A stretch of 64,000 nt of DNA from Anthonomus grandis grandis (Eukaryota; Arthropoda; Insecta; Coleoptera; Curculionidae), in assembly GCF_022605725.1 (NCBI RefSeq), contig NC_065560.1, forward strand, positions 20,265,052-20,329,051, read 5' to 3'. The notes beneath the pieces are model-generated. The model had not been told where the DNA came from, did not search any database, and saw only the letters and a program-made list of their open reading frames with translations. Made by a program: the position numbers and the translations under genes. Positions 10,468-21,479 of this stretch are shown one piece after another (the first letter of the stretch is position 1; each line of letters opens with the position of its first letter).

Positions 10468-11037
10468 TCATCCTACAGGAATACCACCAGCAGGAGAATG
10501 GGATGCAATGAAGTAAAGCTTGTGAATCTGGACATCACAATTACTCGTTGCATCCACAAATAAAACTTCAGAAGCCTGCACTAAACAACGAGCTGCGCGT
10601 TGCATAATAGGCGCACAGATTGATATTGAATAATGATCTCCAACCCTACTGATTTCATAGAGCACATTTTGTATTTTAAGAGAATTTTCTAAGTTGTTTT
10701 CCAAGTGTTCAAGCATTTTCGGCCCAGAACGATCCCCAAACAATTTTTTAAAATTAGCTTTCCATAACGTGGAAAAATTATTTTTTGTAGGAAAGTGCCT
10801 ATTCAAAAGATGGTCTTCATAAATATCACCCAATTCTTCCAATTTGATAAATAGAATGTGTGATATGCTGAGGCAACACTATGACCTTTTTCAAATAATT
10901 CTAATATTGCCGTTTTAGTCTCACGTCCGATGGGTCTTTCTTTCAAGGCTACAGCACTAAGAACAGTATGATTATGATCACCTTTTCTAAAATTTATAAC
11001 GCACGGCCATTTTTCTGTAAGCCATTTAAGCCTATAT
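10468..11037 (-). pseudogene. Mutator-like (MULE) transposase fragment
   Basis: On the minus strand, about 190 residues in two frames. The N-terminal part (KWPCVINFRKGDHNHTV..., rc of about 10890-11037) is a DNA-binding-type region. The following part (10468-10842) holds the start of a MULE transposase core, including LFVDATSNCDVQIHKLYFI with the first catalytic Asp. It ends at PAGGIPVG, just where the family continues. The rest is missing. It lies inside mariner-2. The related copy at 31289-32404 carries the family's next block. Confidence 0.65.
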
Positions 11038-12159
11038 TCCTTCACACTTTGGAATACGGGGATGAAGAACACAGGATGGAATATTGTTTGTGGTTACAAG
11101 GCGAGTATTTGGCTAACCCTACATTTTTGAAAAATATTTTATACATCGAGACAACATTTACTACAAACGGCATTGTGTCATCTCAAAATATTAGAATGTG
11201 GAGTAACGTAAATCCCCATTGGGTGATACAATGTAAAAGGCAGTATTCGCAGAAAATTAACGTATTGTGCGGTATCTTGAACGAACGTATAATCGGGCTG
11301 TTTTTCTTTAATGAAAATCTAAATGGACTCAGTTTTCTTCGATTCCTGGGAGGTGATTTTAGTGACGTAATCGATGTAATCGATTTGCCGTAATCGACGT
11401 AATCGATTTGCCGTTAGCCGAAACAAGAAACTCACACATACAATTTGACGGTGCGCCTATCCACAATGCAGTGGTAGTGTGGAATTGGCTAAATCAAAAT
11501 TATCCGAATCGATGAATAGGACGAAACAGTCCATTAATTCAGTGGCCAGCACGTTCCCCCGACCTTTCTCCCTTAGATTTTTTTCTTTGGGGAACCCTTA
11601 AAAACAAAGTGTACAAATCAAGACCGCAAACTCTACATGATCTTTGTGAGCGCATTAGACAAGAGTGTAATGAAATAAGCAGGGTACAGTTAAGAAGAGT
11701 GGTAGTAAACAACAGAAGATGCATAGAAAAATGTATAAGAATTAATGGAGGATATATTGAAGGAACTAATATTTAGTTTTGTAGCATTAATTTTTAAATT
11801 TGAGTGTTAGCAAAGATAAAATACCAGTAGTATTATTATCTTTGGTGCTTAATTCCTTAAGGTAATTATTTTCAGTTTTTGATGCTTAGCCTACATTACA
11901 TTATTAAGTAACTAGTGAAGTGTGAATTGCAACCTAACAATGAAATAAAACTAAAAAATTTATAAATGAAGTTGTATTATTGTGAAGCCGAAAATAGTAT
12001 GATAATATGATCGATTGTTGTTTATTGAAGGATATTTGGCTCATAAGTGAGACCATCTATCCAACAAAAAAAGTTGAGGTAAATTTTAAAGTAAGTTGAG
12101 TAAAATTTTAGAGGGGTGGCTAACCCATAAATGGGACACACTGTATAATGTGATTCTTC

Positions 12160-12400
12160 CACATCCTTCTCAATCATCAGATTTTCATAGTATTCCCTCC
12201 CATGTCTATGTATTATCTGACTGTGCGTAGGATCCCATTCTCATCTTTGATGGCATTATGGTTTGGTGCGAAGGAACGGGTTATCTGCTATATTTTCTTA
12301 AACATGTCCTTAGTTTCAGTTTTGTTTTTGTGTTCTTCTACTTCTTTATATAATTTATTCAGGTATCTGTTTTTATCTATTTGACACATCTCAATATTCA
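12160..12400 (-). pseudogene. RTE-like non-LTR fragment (endonuclease-RT linker)
   Basis: The minus strand encodes, with one or two stops, a basic linker (LNKLYKEVEEHKNKTE, MFKKI, then SFAPNHNAIKDENG). It resembles the region between the endonuclease and reverse transcriptase of RTE-type elements. No catalytic domain is present. Confidence 0.5.
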
Positions 12401-12645
12401 GTGCTTGATTTTAATCTCATGTTCAAGTCCTGAAGTTGTGGAAATGTTAGGCAATTATTGTGACTCTGCGGCTTGTTTAAGTCTACGTAAAGGTACGTTT
12501 CCTTTGAAGCGGCGGACGCACGCGGCTGACGGACTGCGTCTAACGCATGTGGTTGACGCAAGTTTAGTGTTTTCTCTCGCGCGTCAGTTGTGTACGATCT
12601 TTGACAGAAAGGCGATACTTCTTTTCGATAGAAATAACATTTATT

Positions 12646-14450
12646 ATGGATAAAAACGACTTGCTATTATATCTTTTATTGGAAGAAATCGATAAAGAGG
12701 GAAAAATTACGAAAAAATTGCGGAAGTTCATCCCATGTTTAAGAGAAGAAGAGAAGAGGGATGTTTTAACATACTTATTAATGAGCATTTATTAAAGGAT
12801 GATAAAAAATTTCAGGAGTTTTTTAGGCTAAACATTTCACAATTTAAATATATTCTGGATATGATAAAATATGATATAACGAGAAATTCCTCAAATAAAT
12901 ATCCGTATCCTATAACCCCAGATGAAAAACTAGCTGTTACTTTGCGGTAAGTATTATGTATTTATTCATGATCATATTCGGTAGGTACCTAATTAAAATA
13001 CATCATAGATTTTCATATTGATTGAAAGCACGTACATAAAAATTTTGCATGTTTGTGTGTTGGCATAAAACTACTGCTGGAATTTGATTCTAAAGGTGAT
13101 ATTTGAGGCGTACTGGTAGTAGATTTGTTACGTTCTTTTAAATCAGTAACCATTTTTAAGGTTTGCAATTTTGCTTTGTTTTGGAGCTCTCTCTTGAATT
13201 TTTTTACGGACATAGCAATACTTTTAAAAAACACATCAATTTCATGATCTTCGTTTTTTTTAGATATTGAATTTATAATTTTGGCTCGGTCGTTTTGCCA
13301 GTCTTGCATCATTCAAGTAAGATTGTCAGTGAATTTTTGTTTCTTACTTGGCTGTGAATGTAAATTGTGACTTGGAGTGTTCCTTTGTAGAGTAAAACCA
13401 GATGCTTAAAAAGTAGATCTAGATGGTGCTTCAGAGATGAAAAGTGCATCATCAAACTCCGGGGGTGAATAAGATGTTTCTTCAATTGTTGTGCATATAG
13501 TTTCATTACCGTCAGTTTCTTGTTCATATTGACTTTCTTGCTCTTCAATGTTTGATGCGCTTCTACAATATAAAGTGTTGTATTAAGAAAATTATAAAGA
13601 GGCCAAATCTCTTAAATATACTTACAGTCGTTTATGATTCACTTTTTTTAGAAAAAACAACCTTTCAGACAGAGGCCAAGGTTTTGATTTATTGGTAGCA
13701 GATCCAGTTGATCCCTTTTCTTTTTTTTCTCTTTTCATATAAGCGTCCTTAATGTTGCGCCATCTTTTCTTACAATCTATCACTGAAAAAAATGTAAACA
13801 ATAATTTAAAAAGTAAAATATTTATTAATGTTTTTTGCTAGTTAAAAGGTATCATGTATCATTAATTTTTTTTTACAGATATATGGCGACTGGCGAATCA
13901 TATCACTCACTGGCATTTGCATTTAGGATATCTCACAGTTATGTATCCAAAATTGTACAAACGACACTTTTAGTATTACGCCAAAAATCAATGCCAATCT
14001 TTTTATCATCAAGTGGAAATATGTTTCCACAGTCTTGTAGCCTACCACACTCAGAAATGTGGCGCCCTTTGTTTTTAGTGGGTGATGAAGCATTCCGATT
14101 ACATACACATATGATGAAACCCTTTTCTAGACCAGCTGCAAGTGTTAATAATCAAAAAGCAATTTTTAATTATCGACTTTGCAGGGCTAGGAGAGTTTCT
14201 GAAAGCGCATTTGGCTTGCTGTCTCAAATTTTTCGCGTATTCTACACGCCCATTGCTTTGAAGCCAGAGACTACTAATGATTTAATTATTGTAGCCTGCT
14301 GCCTACATAATTTTCTTAGAGAAGCATACTTAGAAGCTCAAAATAGACCTTACTACGAATTTGATCGTACTGAGCCACCACCATCAGAAAATTTCATTCC
14401 CTTAGCTAGAACGGGAGGTTTTGCAAATGTTGACGGTTTTTATGGCAAAA
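12646..14450 (+). pseudogene. PIF/Harbinger-1 transposase (exons 12646-12946, 13879-14450)
   Basis: Exon 1 encodes the N-terminal region (KKFQEFFRLNISQFKYIL, PDEKLAVTLR). It has one frameshift near 12720 within the FKRRREEGCF block. The intron runs from GTAAGT at 12947 to TTTACAG at 13878 and rejoins as LR/YMATGESYHSLAFAFRISHSYVSKIV, the helix-turn-helix. Exon 2 then jumps from FLSSSGN to MFPQSC, skipping roughly 90 residues that in intact relatives contain the IDGKH motif with the first catalytic Asp. The second Asp (VGDEAF) and the last acidic residue (RRVSESAFG, normally VENAFG) are present. The product could not be catalytic. The intron contains MADF exons on the opposite strand. Confidence 0.88.
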
Positions 14451-14880
14451 TATACATATATCTACATCTTATGATATTACTTATACCAACATTTCTTAGG
14501 CTTAAGAGGTATACCTCGACGATACTCTGATTACCCAAATGCATATTACATATGAAACATAATTTCTTCAATTGGAAGATTAATTTCATTAATCAGTATT
14601 TTGTACTTTATTTTTATTATCTGAGAAGCTTTTTCATCCCAACGAATAAATGTATCTACATCTTATGATAAAGATTAAAAAAAAAACACGTTTTTAATTT
14701 ATTATAATAATTAATCTTAGAGTAATAAAAAACTATAGAAAGAGCTTTCCATTCATAAATTCAGGTTTGTTTATATGCCGAAATAGGCTCACATTCTAAG
14801 AACCATTTCTTTGATTCACATTGCACCAATCTTTCGTCCTCCGTACATGAAAATAATACTTTTGCGTTATTAACGGCCAT
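13013..14880 (-). pseudogene. PIF/Harbinger-1 MADF protein (exons about 14761-14880, 13627-13785, 13013-13560)
   Basis: The accessory DNA-binding protein of Harbinger elements. The first coding part starts MAVNNAKVLFSCTEDERLVQ at 14880. The second exon begins after TTTTTTCAG with VIDCKKRWRNIKDAYMKREK and ends KVNHKRL at a GTAAG donor: this is the second half of a MADF/Myb-like domain. The remaining reading (SASNIEEQESQYEQ... near 13560, then MQDWQNDRAKIINSI from about 13312) is an acidic-basic tail. An in-frame stop lies near 13313 and another near 13405. The family protein helps the transposase reach the nucleus and bind the ends. The gene runs antisense through the transposase, whose exon 2 lies in this gene's first intron. 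Confidence 0.75.
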
Positions 14881-15348
14881 AATACTGATTTTTAAACCTG
14901 ATTTTCCTCTTTGTAAACACAAATTCCAAAAATTTGACGATCTATCCTGCCCTGCGGCTGCGGCTAGACTGCTTGGAGAGAGGCAGCCACTGGTCCTTAT
15001 CTGCGTCAGTCGCACCAAACGCATAGCGTCTGATGCAGTCCGTCAGCCGCATGCGTCCGCCGCTTCAAAGGAAACGTACCTTAACTCCGATATCACAGCT
15101 CTTGTGTATGTGTCATTGCTTCTTAGTAGGCGGCCACAACGGCGCACCGCACTTTGCACCGCACATAGCCTGACCTATAGCCTCGCTCAGGCGAAGGTAA
15201 TAAAGCTATTGTAATATATGCGCGCGGCCACAACGACGCCTCGCCCCTCGCTTCGCGCTTAGCCTGGTACTCGACCATCGCCCCTAGAAATTGAGCTTAG
15301 TATTTTTGAAGCCTAGCTTTCTCGAACTTGTCTACGATAAATCTGCGA

Positions 15349-17406
15349 TGGCCGTAAATAAAGATAAATTAATTAGCAGTGTGTTTGCCAGAGAAGCTAT
15401 TTGAAATAAAAAAAGTAAAAGTCATCACAATAGTGTCATTTTAACGAAATGCTGGAAAGAAGTGGCAGATGAATGTGAAACAACAGGTAAGAGATTTAAA
15501 ACTATTGACTTTATTAAGCTGAAATTTTTATAAAGACTAGAAACACTGATTTCATGAAATAAACATATTGCTATTTAGTCAAACTTGTTAAGTAAATCGC
15601 CTCTTGCCAACTTAATACAGAAATTAACCAAATTTTACTAGAGTTGCAGAACAAAATACGAATTTTTCACTCGAAATATATTTTTAATAAATAGGATTTA
15701 TTTTAAAATTATCTATTACATATTTTGCTTCATTATTAAGCATTTCTGCAGTGCATAGTACATATATGTTTTGATTTTGGTGAGCCAATTGAATCTCTGT
15801 AGGTTATGTCCCATTCCTTCTTTGTTGATTATTGCGTTATGTAAAACACAGATTGCTTTAACGATTTTATCTGCCAGTTCTACTCTGGTTAGTACTAGTT
15901 TATCGAGAATTTACCATTTTGCTCTAAGAATGCCAAAAGCACATTCTACGGTCCATCTTGCCCGAGATAATCGTTTATTGAAAGGCTTGGAATATTCATT
16001 ATTTCTAGACATTTTCGCTAACTATTTGCTTACACATTTACCGATTTAATTTTTTTTGGTACCGTTGAATAGAGAATTTTACGCTCCTTACCATGATGTA
16101 TCACACGATGGGGGTTCCCATTTGACATATTAAAGTGAGGTTAGCTCGAGGTGAGGAGGTGATTGACAGAACTTCAGTAAATGCATAATTAAACGTCCCC
16201 CTGTATATCTAATTTGAAGTGTTTTTGTTTTTTTTTTCAACAACAAAGAAAGTTATTAAGGGTGGATTGTTTTGAAATGAAAGCACTGTATATAATTATA
16301 ATATACAATTTAAGTAATGATAATCATTACACTGTTTTGTTTACAGTGACTATTGCAAAACGAAACTGGAAAAGGCTTAGAGAGACGTTCCTAAAAAAAA
16401 TTTCGCAGTTACCAGTTAAACATTCCAGGGACGCAGCTGAAGATGATGATTATAAATCAGATTGGGTATATTTTGATTCACTTCTATTTTTGATAAATCA
16501 GTGCACGCCTAGAACAAGTACAGGGAATTTTCCAATAGAACGAATTCCAGCCTTTGATTTGTCAACCGAAGAACATAATGATGAGGGTGTAGTAGTAGTA
16601 TCTAATATAGATAAAGTTCAAAGTGGGATTCATTCACAAACTACAGTATGTAATGATAGTTCACCTTCATCTACTCCTAAACATACTACATCCATACCTG
16701 TCCCATAACAAAAGCCAAGAGTGAGCAAAGAAATAAAATAATAAGCAAAATAAATGACCAACTAGCAGAGGCTTTATTAAAGACAGAAAAAGAAAAAAAT
16801 GATTATTTGAAAAGAAAAGATGAGTACAAAACTAAGAAAGAAGAAAGAGAAATCGGCGAAGATAAAGCATTTTTTAAAAGTATTTTACCGCATTTTGAAC
16901 GACTTCACCTAAAGCAGAAGAAGTTTAGAATTAAAGTAATGCAACTTTTAGAGGCCGAAATGTCTGTTGCCCCGGATAGTCAACCCGAAGTGTTCCAGAA
17001 CAGTTCACAGCTAAGACCCATTTATCATAAGAGTCAACAAGATGTACCACAAGTTAATAGTGAATTTCAATCCACTAGTACTTCAGTGATGCAACCTGTA
17101 TACTTCCAGAACAGTACAGAGTTAAGACGTATTAATTATGACAGTTCCTTTCAAAGGACTGGTGGCTCTCATTGCAATCAACATGACCTGTCACACAATA
17201 GTCAACACATTCGGTCCGCTAATACGTCACCCAGAGATGTCTCAAATGAGAATAGTTTCCAAAATTGCATTTATCAGCAGAGTGCAAGCAGTCCAAGCTC
17301 CCAAAATAGTTCAGACATTTTTAGAGTGCCAATCATGCAAGATATTTCGTTCAGCATTCATTACCCAAATATGCAAACATTTGATGATAATATTAATACT
17401 TCTTAA
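15349..17406 (+). pseudogene. PIF/Harbinger-2 MADF-BESS protein (exons 15349-15486, 16347-17406)
   Basis: Exon 1 starts MAVNKDKLISSVFAREAI, has one in-frame stop, and continues VILTKCWKEVADECETT. It is spliced (GTAAGA at 15487 to TTTACAG at 16346) to VTIAKRNWKRLRETFLKKI and SDWVYFDSLLFLI, completing a MADF domain. The phase is the same as in Harbinger-1. A low-complexity serine/threonine-rich stretch follows. After stops near 16708-16740 comes a charged segment and a BESS-like motif (DKAFFKSILPHFERLHLKQK, about 16860-16920), then a Gln/Asn/Ser-rich tail to 17406. MADF binds DNA and BESS mediates protein contacts. The transposase C-terminus lies antisense in the intron. Confidence 0.8.
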
Positions 17407-17714
17407 CGATTTTGTATTAGCATTTATATTTTTTAGTAATAAATAAAATTTTCTACTTACCGTAGCGTTACCATAAGTCTTTTTTCAGCTGTTATGAGTT
17501 GGGAATGGCAGTTCTTCCATGTTAAAAAAAAAGCAATTAGAATCTTTTCTAAGATCCTCATAGGGGTGGTGAAACTCCCCGTAGTTTTTTCTCTTTTTAT
17601 TGAGGTGATGAACCGCTACTTTTAACTGTTGTCTAATATACATATACCACTTTGTTAAACTTGAATTCAAAATAATATCTTCTTCATTAGAGGAAGATGA
17701 CGAAGTAAATGCCA
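15750..17714 (-). pseudogene. PIF/Harbinger-2 transposase (exon 1 17461-17714; C-terminus 15750-16040)
   Basis: Exon 1 starts MAFTSSSSSNEEDIILNSSL and includes NYGEFHHPYEDLRKDS. It is shortened, then reads ITAEKRLMVTLR up to a GTAAGT donor at 17460, exactly where Harbinger-1 splices. The C-terminal part (FNKRLSRARWTVECAFGILRAKW, one stop, ELADKIVKAICVLHNAII) holds the last catalytic Glu. The part with the first two Asp is missing. Between the two parts lie the plus-strand MADF exons and, at 16060-16205, a short stretch ending CGTCCCCCTGTATA that looks like a mariner end. Confidence 0.78.
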
Positions 17715-17889
17715 TGTTTTTCAGTCGAAATTTTAGAAGCAAGTGGTGTGATCAAGGCAAGATGTAGTGCGCCAGTGAGGCTACTACTGTGCGAAGCAAA
17801 AGCCAGCCTAGTGCGGTGCGATGGGCGAAGCTATGTGCGGTGCGCCATTGTGGACGTATCTATCAGATACCATAAGATACCATCTAGGA

Positions 17890-18430
17890 CATTAATTTAT
17901 TGTTTTTTTTTGAGCTCTCGTAGTTTAATGCGTAATCGATGATTGCTATTGCAATCCATGCTCTTATAGTCTTAATGTCTTCAATTATAGTTTTCCAGCG
18001 AGATTTTATCGGAATGCAATCTATTTGATTTTTATATCTATTGCCAGCTGATATTCAGATATATAAATCATGCTGGAATTTGGATAGTACTAAAAGTCTA
18101 TTTTAGAGATAAATAGGTTTTCCTTAGTGCAGAAGTACAGCAAACGCTCTCCTGTAGCATTTCTCTCTCCGAGACAATTCCTCGCATAATTACCTTCTTC
18201 TCATTACACTCTTTAGTATCACCAATCTTAGCATTGAAATCACCTAGGTCTATCGAGATTTCTCTATTTGGTAGTTTTTCTAGTGTCTCTTCTAGTCTAT
18301 TATAGAACGCATCAATTTCTTGCTTGGCTTGTTTTAGCATATATTTGGAGTACGTTCAGATTTACTGGACTAGTCTTGAATCTTAGAATAATTATACGAT
18401 CACTGACTGTTATGTAGTCTTTTACACTAT
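17890..18430 (-). pseudogene. RTE-like endonuclease fragment
   Basis: The minus strand encodes most of an apurinic-type endonuclease domain: a segment with SDRIIILRFKTSPVNLNVLQIYA (about 18340-18420), then GDFNAKIGDTKE (catalytic Asp and Asn, about 18215-18250), then a degraded end resembling NQIDCIPIKSRWKTIIEDIK (about 17970-18035). Stops and a frameshift separate these. This nuclease nicks target DNA in RTE-type elements. No reverse transcriptase follows in the expected place. The separate linker fragment at 12160-12400 could belong to the same family. Confidence 0.68.
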
Positions 18431-18496
18431 GTTTAGTACCTTGTTTAAAAATTAAATTTAATAAAATTCAAATTTTTTAAAACTATTTTTTTATAA

Positions 18497-20709
18497 ATGG
18501 TCTGTACAAAATCCTAGGCCATATTCCTGAATCCAAAGTTGCTTCTTATTTAAATTAATAGGGTGTTAAATTTAAAAAATAAAAATCTATTTTGCGACAT
18601 AACACTTTGAAAATGGGCATATTTTTACTATGGCCGATGGAGGGTGCTCCATACTGCACTGTTATGTAAAATGGCCATAATTTTTCTTCAAGTGTGGTTT
18701 TTAATTTTTTTTTGGTAAAGGAAACAATTTTCCTAACGTTTTTGAGTAAAAAAGGTATTTGCTAAAATAAACCGTTACGAAGATATTTTGTGTTTTAGTA
18801 TTTCACGCCACACCGGAATTAAAAAAAAAAATAAGTTAGCTTTTGTAATGAAATTCAGTCAGTAATTAGTGCCAAATGATTTATTTTTAAGTCTTGTATG
18901 TATGTGTAGAAATTAATAATAAACAAATATTTTCATTATAAAGAATTTTCGTGATTATCCATAAGTTCGGAAGAAAAAAGCATTGAAGTTTGATTTGGTA
19001 CGATAAGTGTTTCAGTGAGAATTTGCTAGTGCGAAAATAAATAAGGTGTTTTAATCTTGTTAGTAAAAATTAAATTTCTAATTAGGTAAAATGGTTGAAA
19101 AATACAGTCTTGCAGAAACGATGGATATGTTATTAGTTTTTGGGTTTTGTGAAGGAAATGGTCGGGAAAGTGTTAGACTATATGAACAAAGATTTCCAAA
19201 TCGCAAGACGCCATCGCGTAACCGGTAGTGTTAGTCCTGTAACTGTCAATTATGGACGGCACCATATGATAAGAACTTCTCAGATGGAATTTTGGAAAGA
19301 ATGCATGAAGATCCTACATTACGCATCAGACGTTTGGGTTTAGAAATAGGAACATCTATGGATGTGGTTCAAAGAACGTTAATAGAACATATGCTTTATC
19401 CATACCACATCCAAAACGCACAAGAACTTTTGTCTACTGATTCTGAACAATTCTGAACAATCAATTTGTCAATGAAAACAGACAACAAAATTTAAATTTT
19501 CCTAAGCAAATTTTGTTTACAGATGAAGCATGCTTTACGAGAAGTGGTGTAACTAATTTTCATAATGAACTTGTTTACGCTGATGAGAATCCCAATGCCA
19601 CTAAAGTAACCCATTTTCATCATAAGTTTAGGGTCAATGTATGGACGGGAATCATTGGCAATTTTATAATTGGTCCTGCAATTTTACTACCAAGGCTGAC
19701 TGGTGTTAGCTTAAAACTGGTTTTTACTAAAAACATTTATAAAATACGCTGCCAGATCTACTAAAAGAATTGCCATTACAACTTCGGCTAGATATGTGCT
19801 TCATGCATGATGGTACTCCACCGCATTTCACTTTAAATGTTCGGAATTATTTGCATCAACAATATCCAAATAGATGGATTGGAAAAGGAAGTGACGCTCC
19901 TGTAAACTGGCCACCACGCTAACCGGACCTGACTCCATTAGATTTTATTTTGTGGAAGGTCTTTAAAAACGATGGTGTACTCTTGAGCAATAAATACTGA
20001 AGAAGAGTTATGGGCAAGGATTCAAAATGCAGCCAACATACTGAAGAACGATGACGAGTTGTTGCAAAGAGTATTTTTTCCGCTGAAATAATATGTGTAT
20101 TCATGTTGATGGAGGTCATTTTGAATTTGGTAAATGCTTATAATAATCAAAATTACTTTAAATAACTTATTGTGTCTCATTAAATTGAAAAAAAAATGTT
20201 CCTACAAGCTACGTTAAAAGTAACAACACAAAAAATTTCATTCCAGTTTTTTATTATTCCGGTGCGGCATTAAAGGCTAAAACACGAAATATCTTCGTAA
20301 CGGTTAATTTAAGCGGGTTCTAACAAAAGTACCTTTTTACTCAAAAACGTTAGTGAAATTGTTTCCTTTACCACAACAAAATAAAAACCACACCTGCAAA
20401 AAAATTATGGTCATTTTACACCATCAACAGTGCAGTATGAAGCGCCCTCTATCGGCCACAATAAAAAATATGTCCATTTTCGAGTTTCTCATACCAAAGA
20501 AGCCCCATTTCCCAATTTTCAAATTGATATGTCTCAATATATTAAAAAAAATAAATAAAATCTATTTTTATTTTTTAAATTTAACACCTCACTAACTTAA
20601 CTAAGAAACGAAGCAACTTTTGATTAAGGTAAGTGGCTTTAAATCAGCTTATTTTGACCTCAGGAATATGTTCTAGGATTTTGTACAGGCCTTTTAGAGA
20701 CACCTTGTA
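18497..20709 (+). mobile_element. Mariner-3: decayed mariner with long TIRs
   Basis: The left arm (from CTGTACAAAATCCTAGGCCA at about 18497 to about 18830) matches, reversed, 20245-20700. The outermost right end reads GACACCTTGTA; the corresponding left terminus seems lost. Arms include CGTTACGAAGATATTTTGTG/CACGAAATATCTTCGTAACG just outside the coding part. The left arm is shorter by a deletion of about 35 bp near 18530. Confidence 0.8.
19091..20150 (+). pseudogene. Mariner-3 transposase
   Basis: Starts MVEKYSLAETMDMLLVFGFCEGNGRESVRLY at 19091 (helix-turn-helix, RFPNRKTPSR). It is followed by frameshifts near 19200 and a stop, then DPTLRIRRLGLEIGTS. An ILFTDEACFTRSG block holds the first Asp (about 19500-19560), then VWTGIIGNF, and after another frameshift a MHDGTPPHF block with the second Asp (about 19807) and PDLTPLDFILWK with the third. 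All three Asp codons survive although the frame is broken at several points. It belongs to the same DD41D group as the other mariners here. Confidence 0.85.
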
Positions 20710-20775
20710 TATATTCGTCATTGGCTTTCATACGGACTTTGCACTGAATATTTTTTTTAAAGAAAAGAGTACGCT

Positions 20776-20991
20776 AATTATGGAACATATAAGCCCTTAC
20801 TATAGTATATTTTATTCCTTAGTTTATAGAATATGATCTTTTGCATTGTTATCATTTTTTACTTTAGCTAAGAAGTAATTTGTATCGTTTTATTCAGATA
20901 GATTTAAGCATTAGTAGAGTTAAGTCACAACGCTGTAACGTTCTTAAAATAAATTTTTAAAAAAGCCTTTTCATCTTTCAAATCTATAACT
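20776..20991 (+). repeat. 5' LTR of errantivirus-like element
   Basis: Begins AATTATGGAACATATAAGCC and ends TATAACT. It is followed at once by the primer-binding site (TGGCGCAGTTGACAG, about 20991-21005), as in gypsy/17.6-type elements. Confidence 0.93.
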
Positions 20992-21479
20992 GGCGCAGTT
21001 GACAGTTCTAAGTCGAACAATATCCGATAAAAATCGTGGAATTGGTCCGTTTTTACGGTTTATCGGCAATCGCGAACCTTGTGAATTTACGAAAAGGCAG
21101 CACCCAGGAGGAAGTCAAACTTCGACCAAATCTATTGGGAGAAGAGCGTTCAGCAACGGTCCAACTTCGACCAACCCTAGATTAGGCTTGGGAACACAAG
21201 CATCGGTTCCTATAGGCAACGTAGTCTAAGAGAATGCAGCTTTTCATCGCTGGATTTTTGCTATTGTAAGTGCTCATTGTCCTTTCTTTTTCCATTGTTT
21301 TTGACTTGATTTTTATTTTGATTTTCCCGTTTTTGCACAATTGCAAACGATAACATATACTGTTGTTTTTACGATTGGCAATTTTATTTAGGTTAGATTT
21401 AGAGTTACAATTTTATTCAAGTTTTTATTTTTTCTTTCTAGTCAAGTTACGTAATTTTGCGTAATTTCTTATTAATTTT

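Larger units (their letters stand above)
9960..11776 (+). pseudogene. Mariner-2 transposase, split
   Basis: 9960-10187 encodes the N-terminal helix-turn-helix (MENEPFLFQLLADIHFVYGL, then RFPHRR). The gene resumes near 11041 (HTLEYGDEEHRMEYCLWL) and continues with MWSNVNPHWV, NVLCGIL and a degraded third-Asp block with RSPDLSPLDFFLWG-like coding near 11555-11600. The first catalytic block reads LYIETTF rather than FTDEATF, so the first Asp is lost. A short duplicated stretch (GATGTAATCGA, about 11360-11410) follows the last recognisable N-terminal half. The middle is replaced by 10249-11037. Confidence 0.75.
9599..12147 (+). mobile_element. Mariner-2: decayed mariner, interrupted
   Basis: Starts TACAGGGTGATTCAAAATTA and ends ...GGGACACACTGTA. 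The two ends are not good inverted copies of each other, so they may come from two related elements. Between them is one recognisable mariner transposase split by a Mutator-like fragment. A further end-like motif starts at 10249. Confidence 0.55.
12491..15081. mobile_element. PIF/Harbinger-1, deletion derivative
   Basis: A 2591-bp element flanked by TAA (12488-12490 and 15082-15084), the target preferred by this superfamily. The ends read AGGTACGTTTCCTTTGAAGC and continue GGCGGACGCAYGCGGCTGAC, nearly perfect inverted copies for about 50 bp. It carries the superfamily's two genes, transposase on plus and a MADF protein on minus, in an interlocked arrangement. Both are damaged. Confidence 0.93.
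15129..17855. mobile_element. PIF/Harbinger-2, deletion derivative
   Basis: The ends are inverted copies: GGCCACAACGGCGCACCGCAC at 15132-15152 and, reversed, GTCCACAATGGCGCACCGCAC from about 17853. A second, inner end-like copy (GGCCACAACGACGCCTCGC) starts at about 15224. I could not fix a 3-bp duplication. Inside are both Harbinger genes, in the same interlocked order as in the element next door but flipped. It starts about 45 bp beyond the end of Harbinger-1. Confidence 0.82.

Noticed and set aside
15224..15245. A third nested Harbinger left end
   Set aside because: Resembles the 15132 end but has no matching right end; treated as an internal copy of Harbinger-2's terminus.
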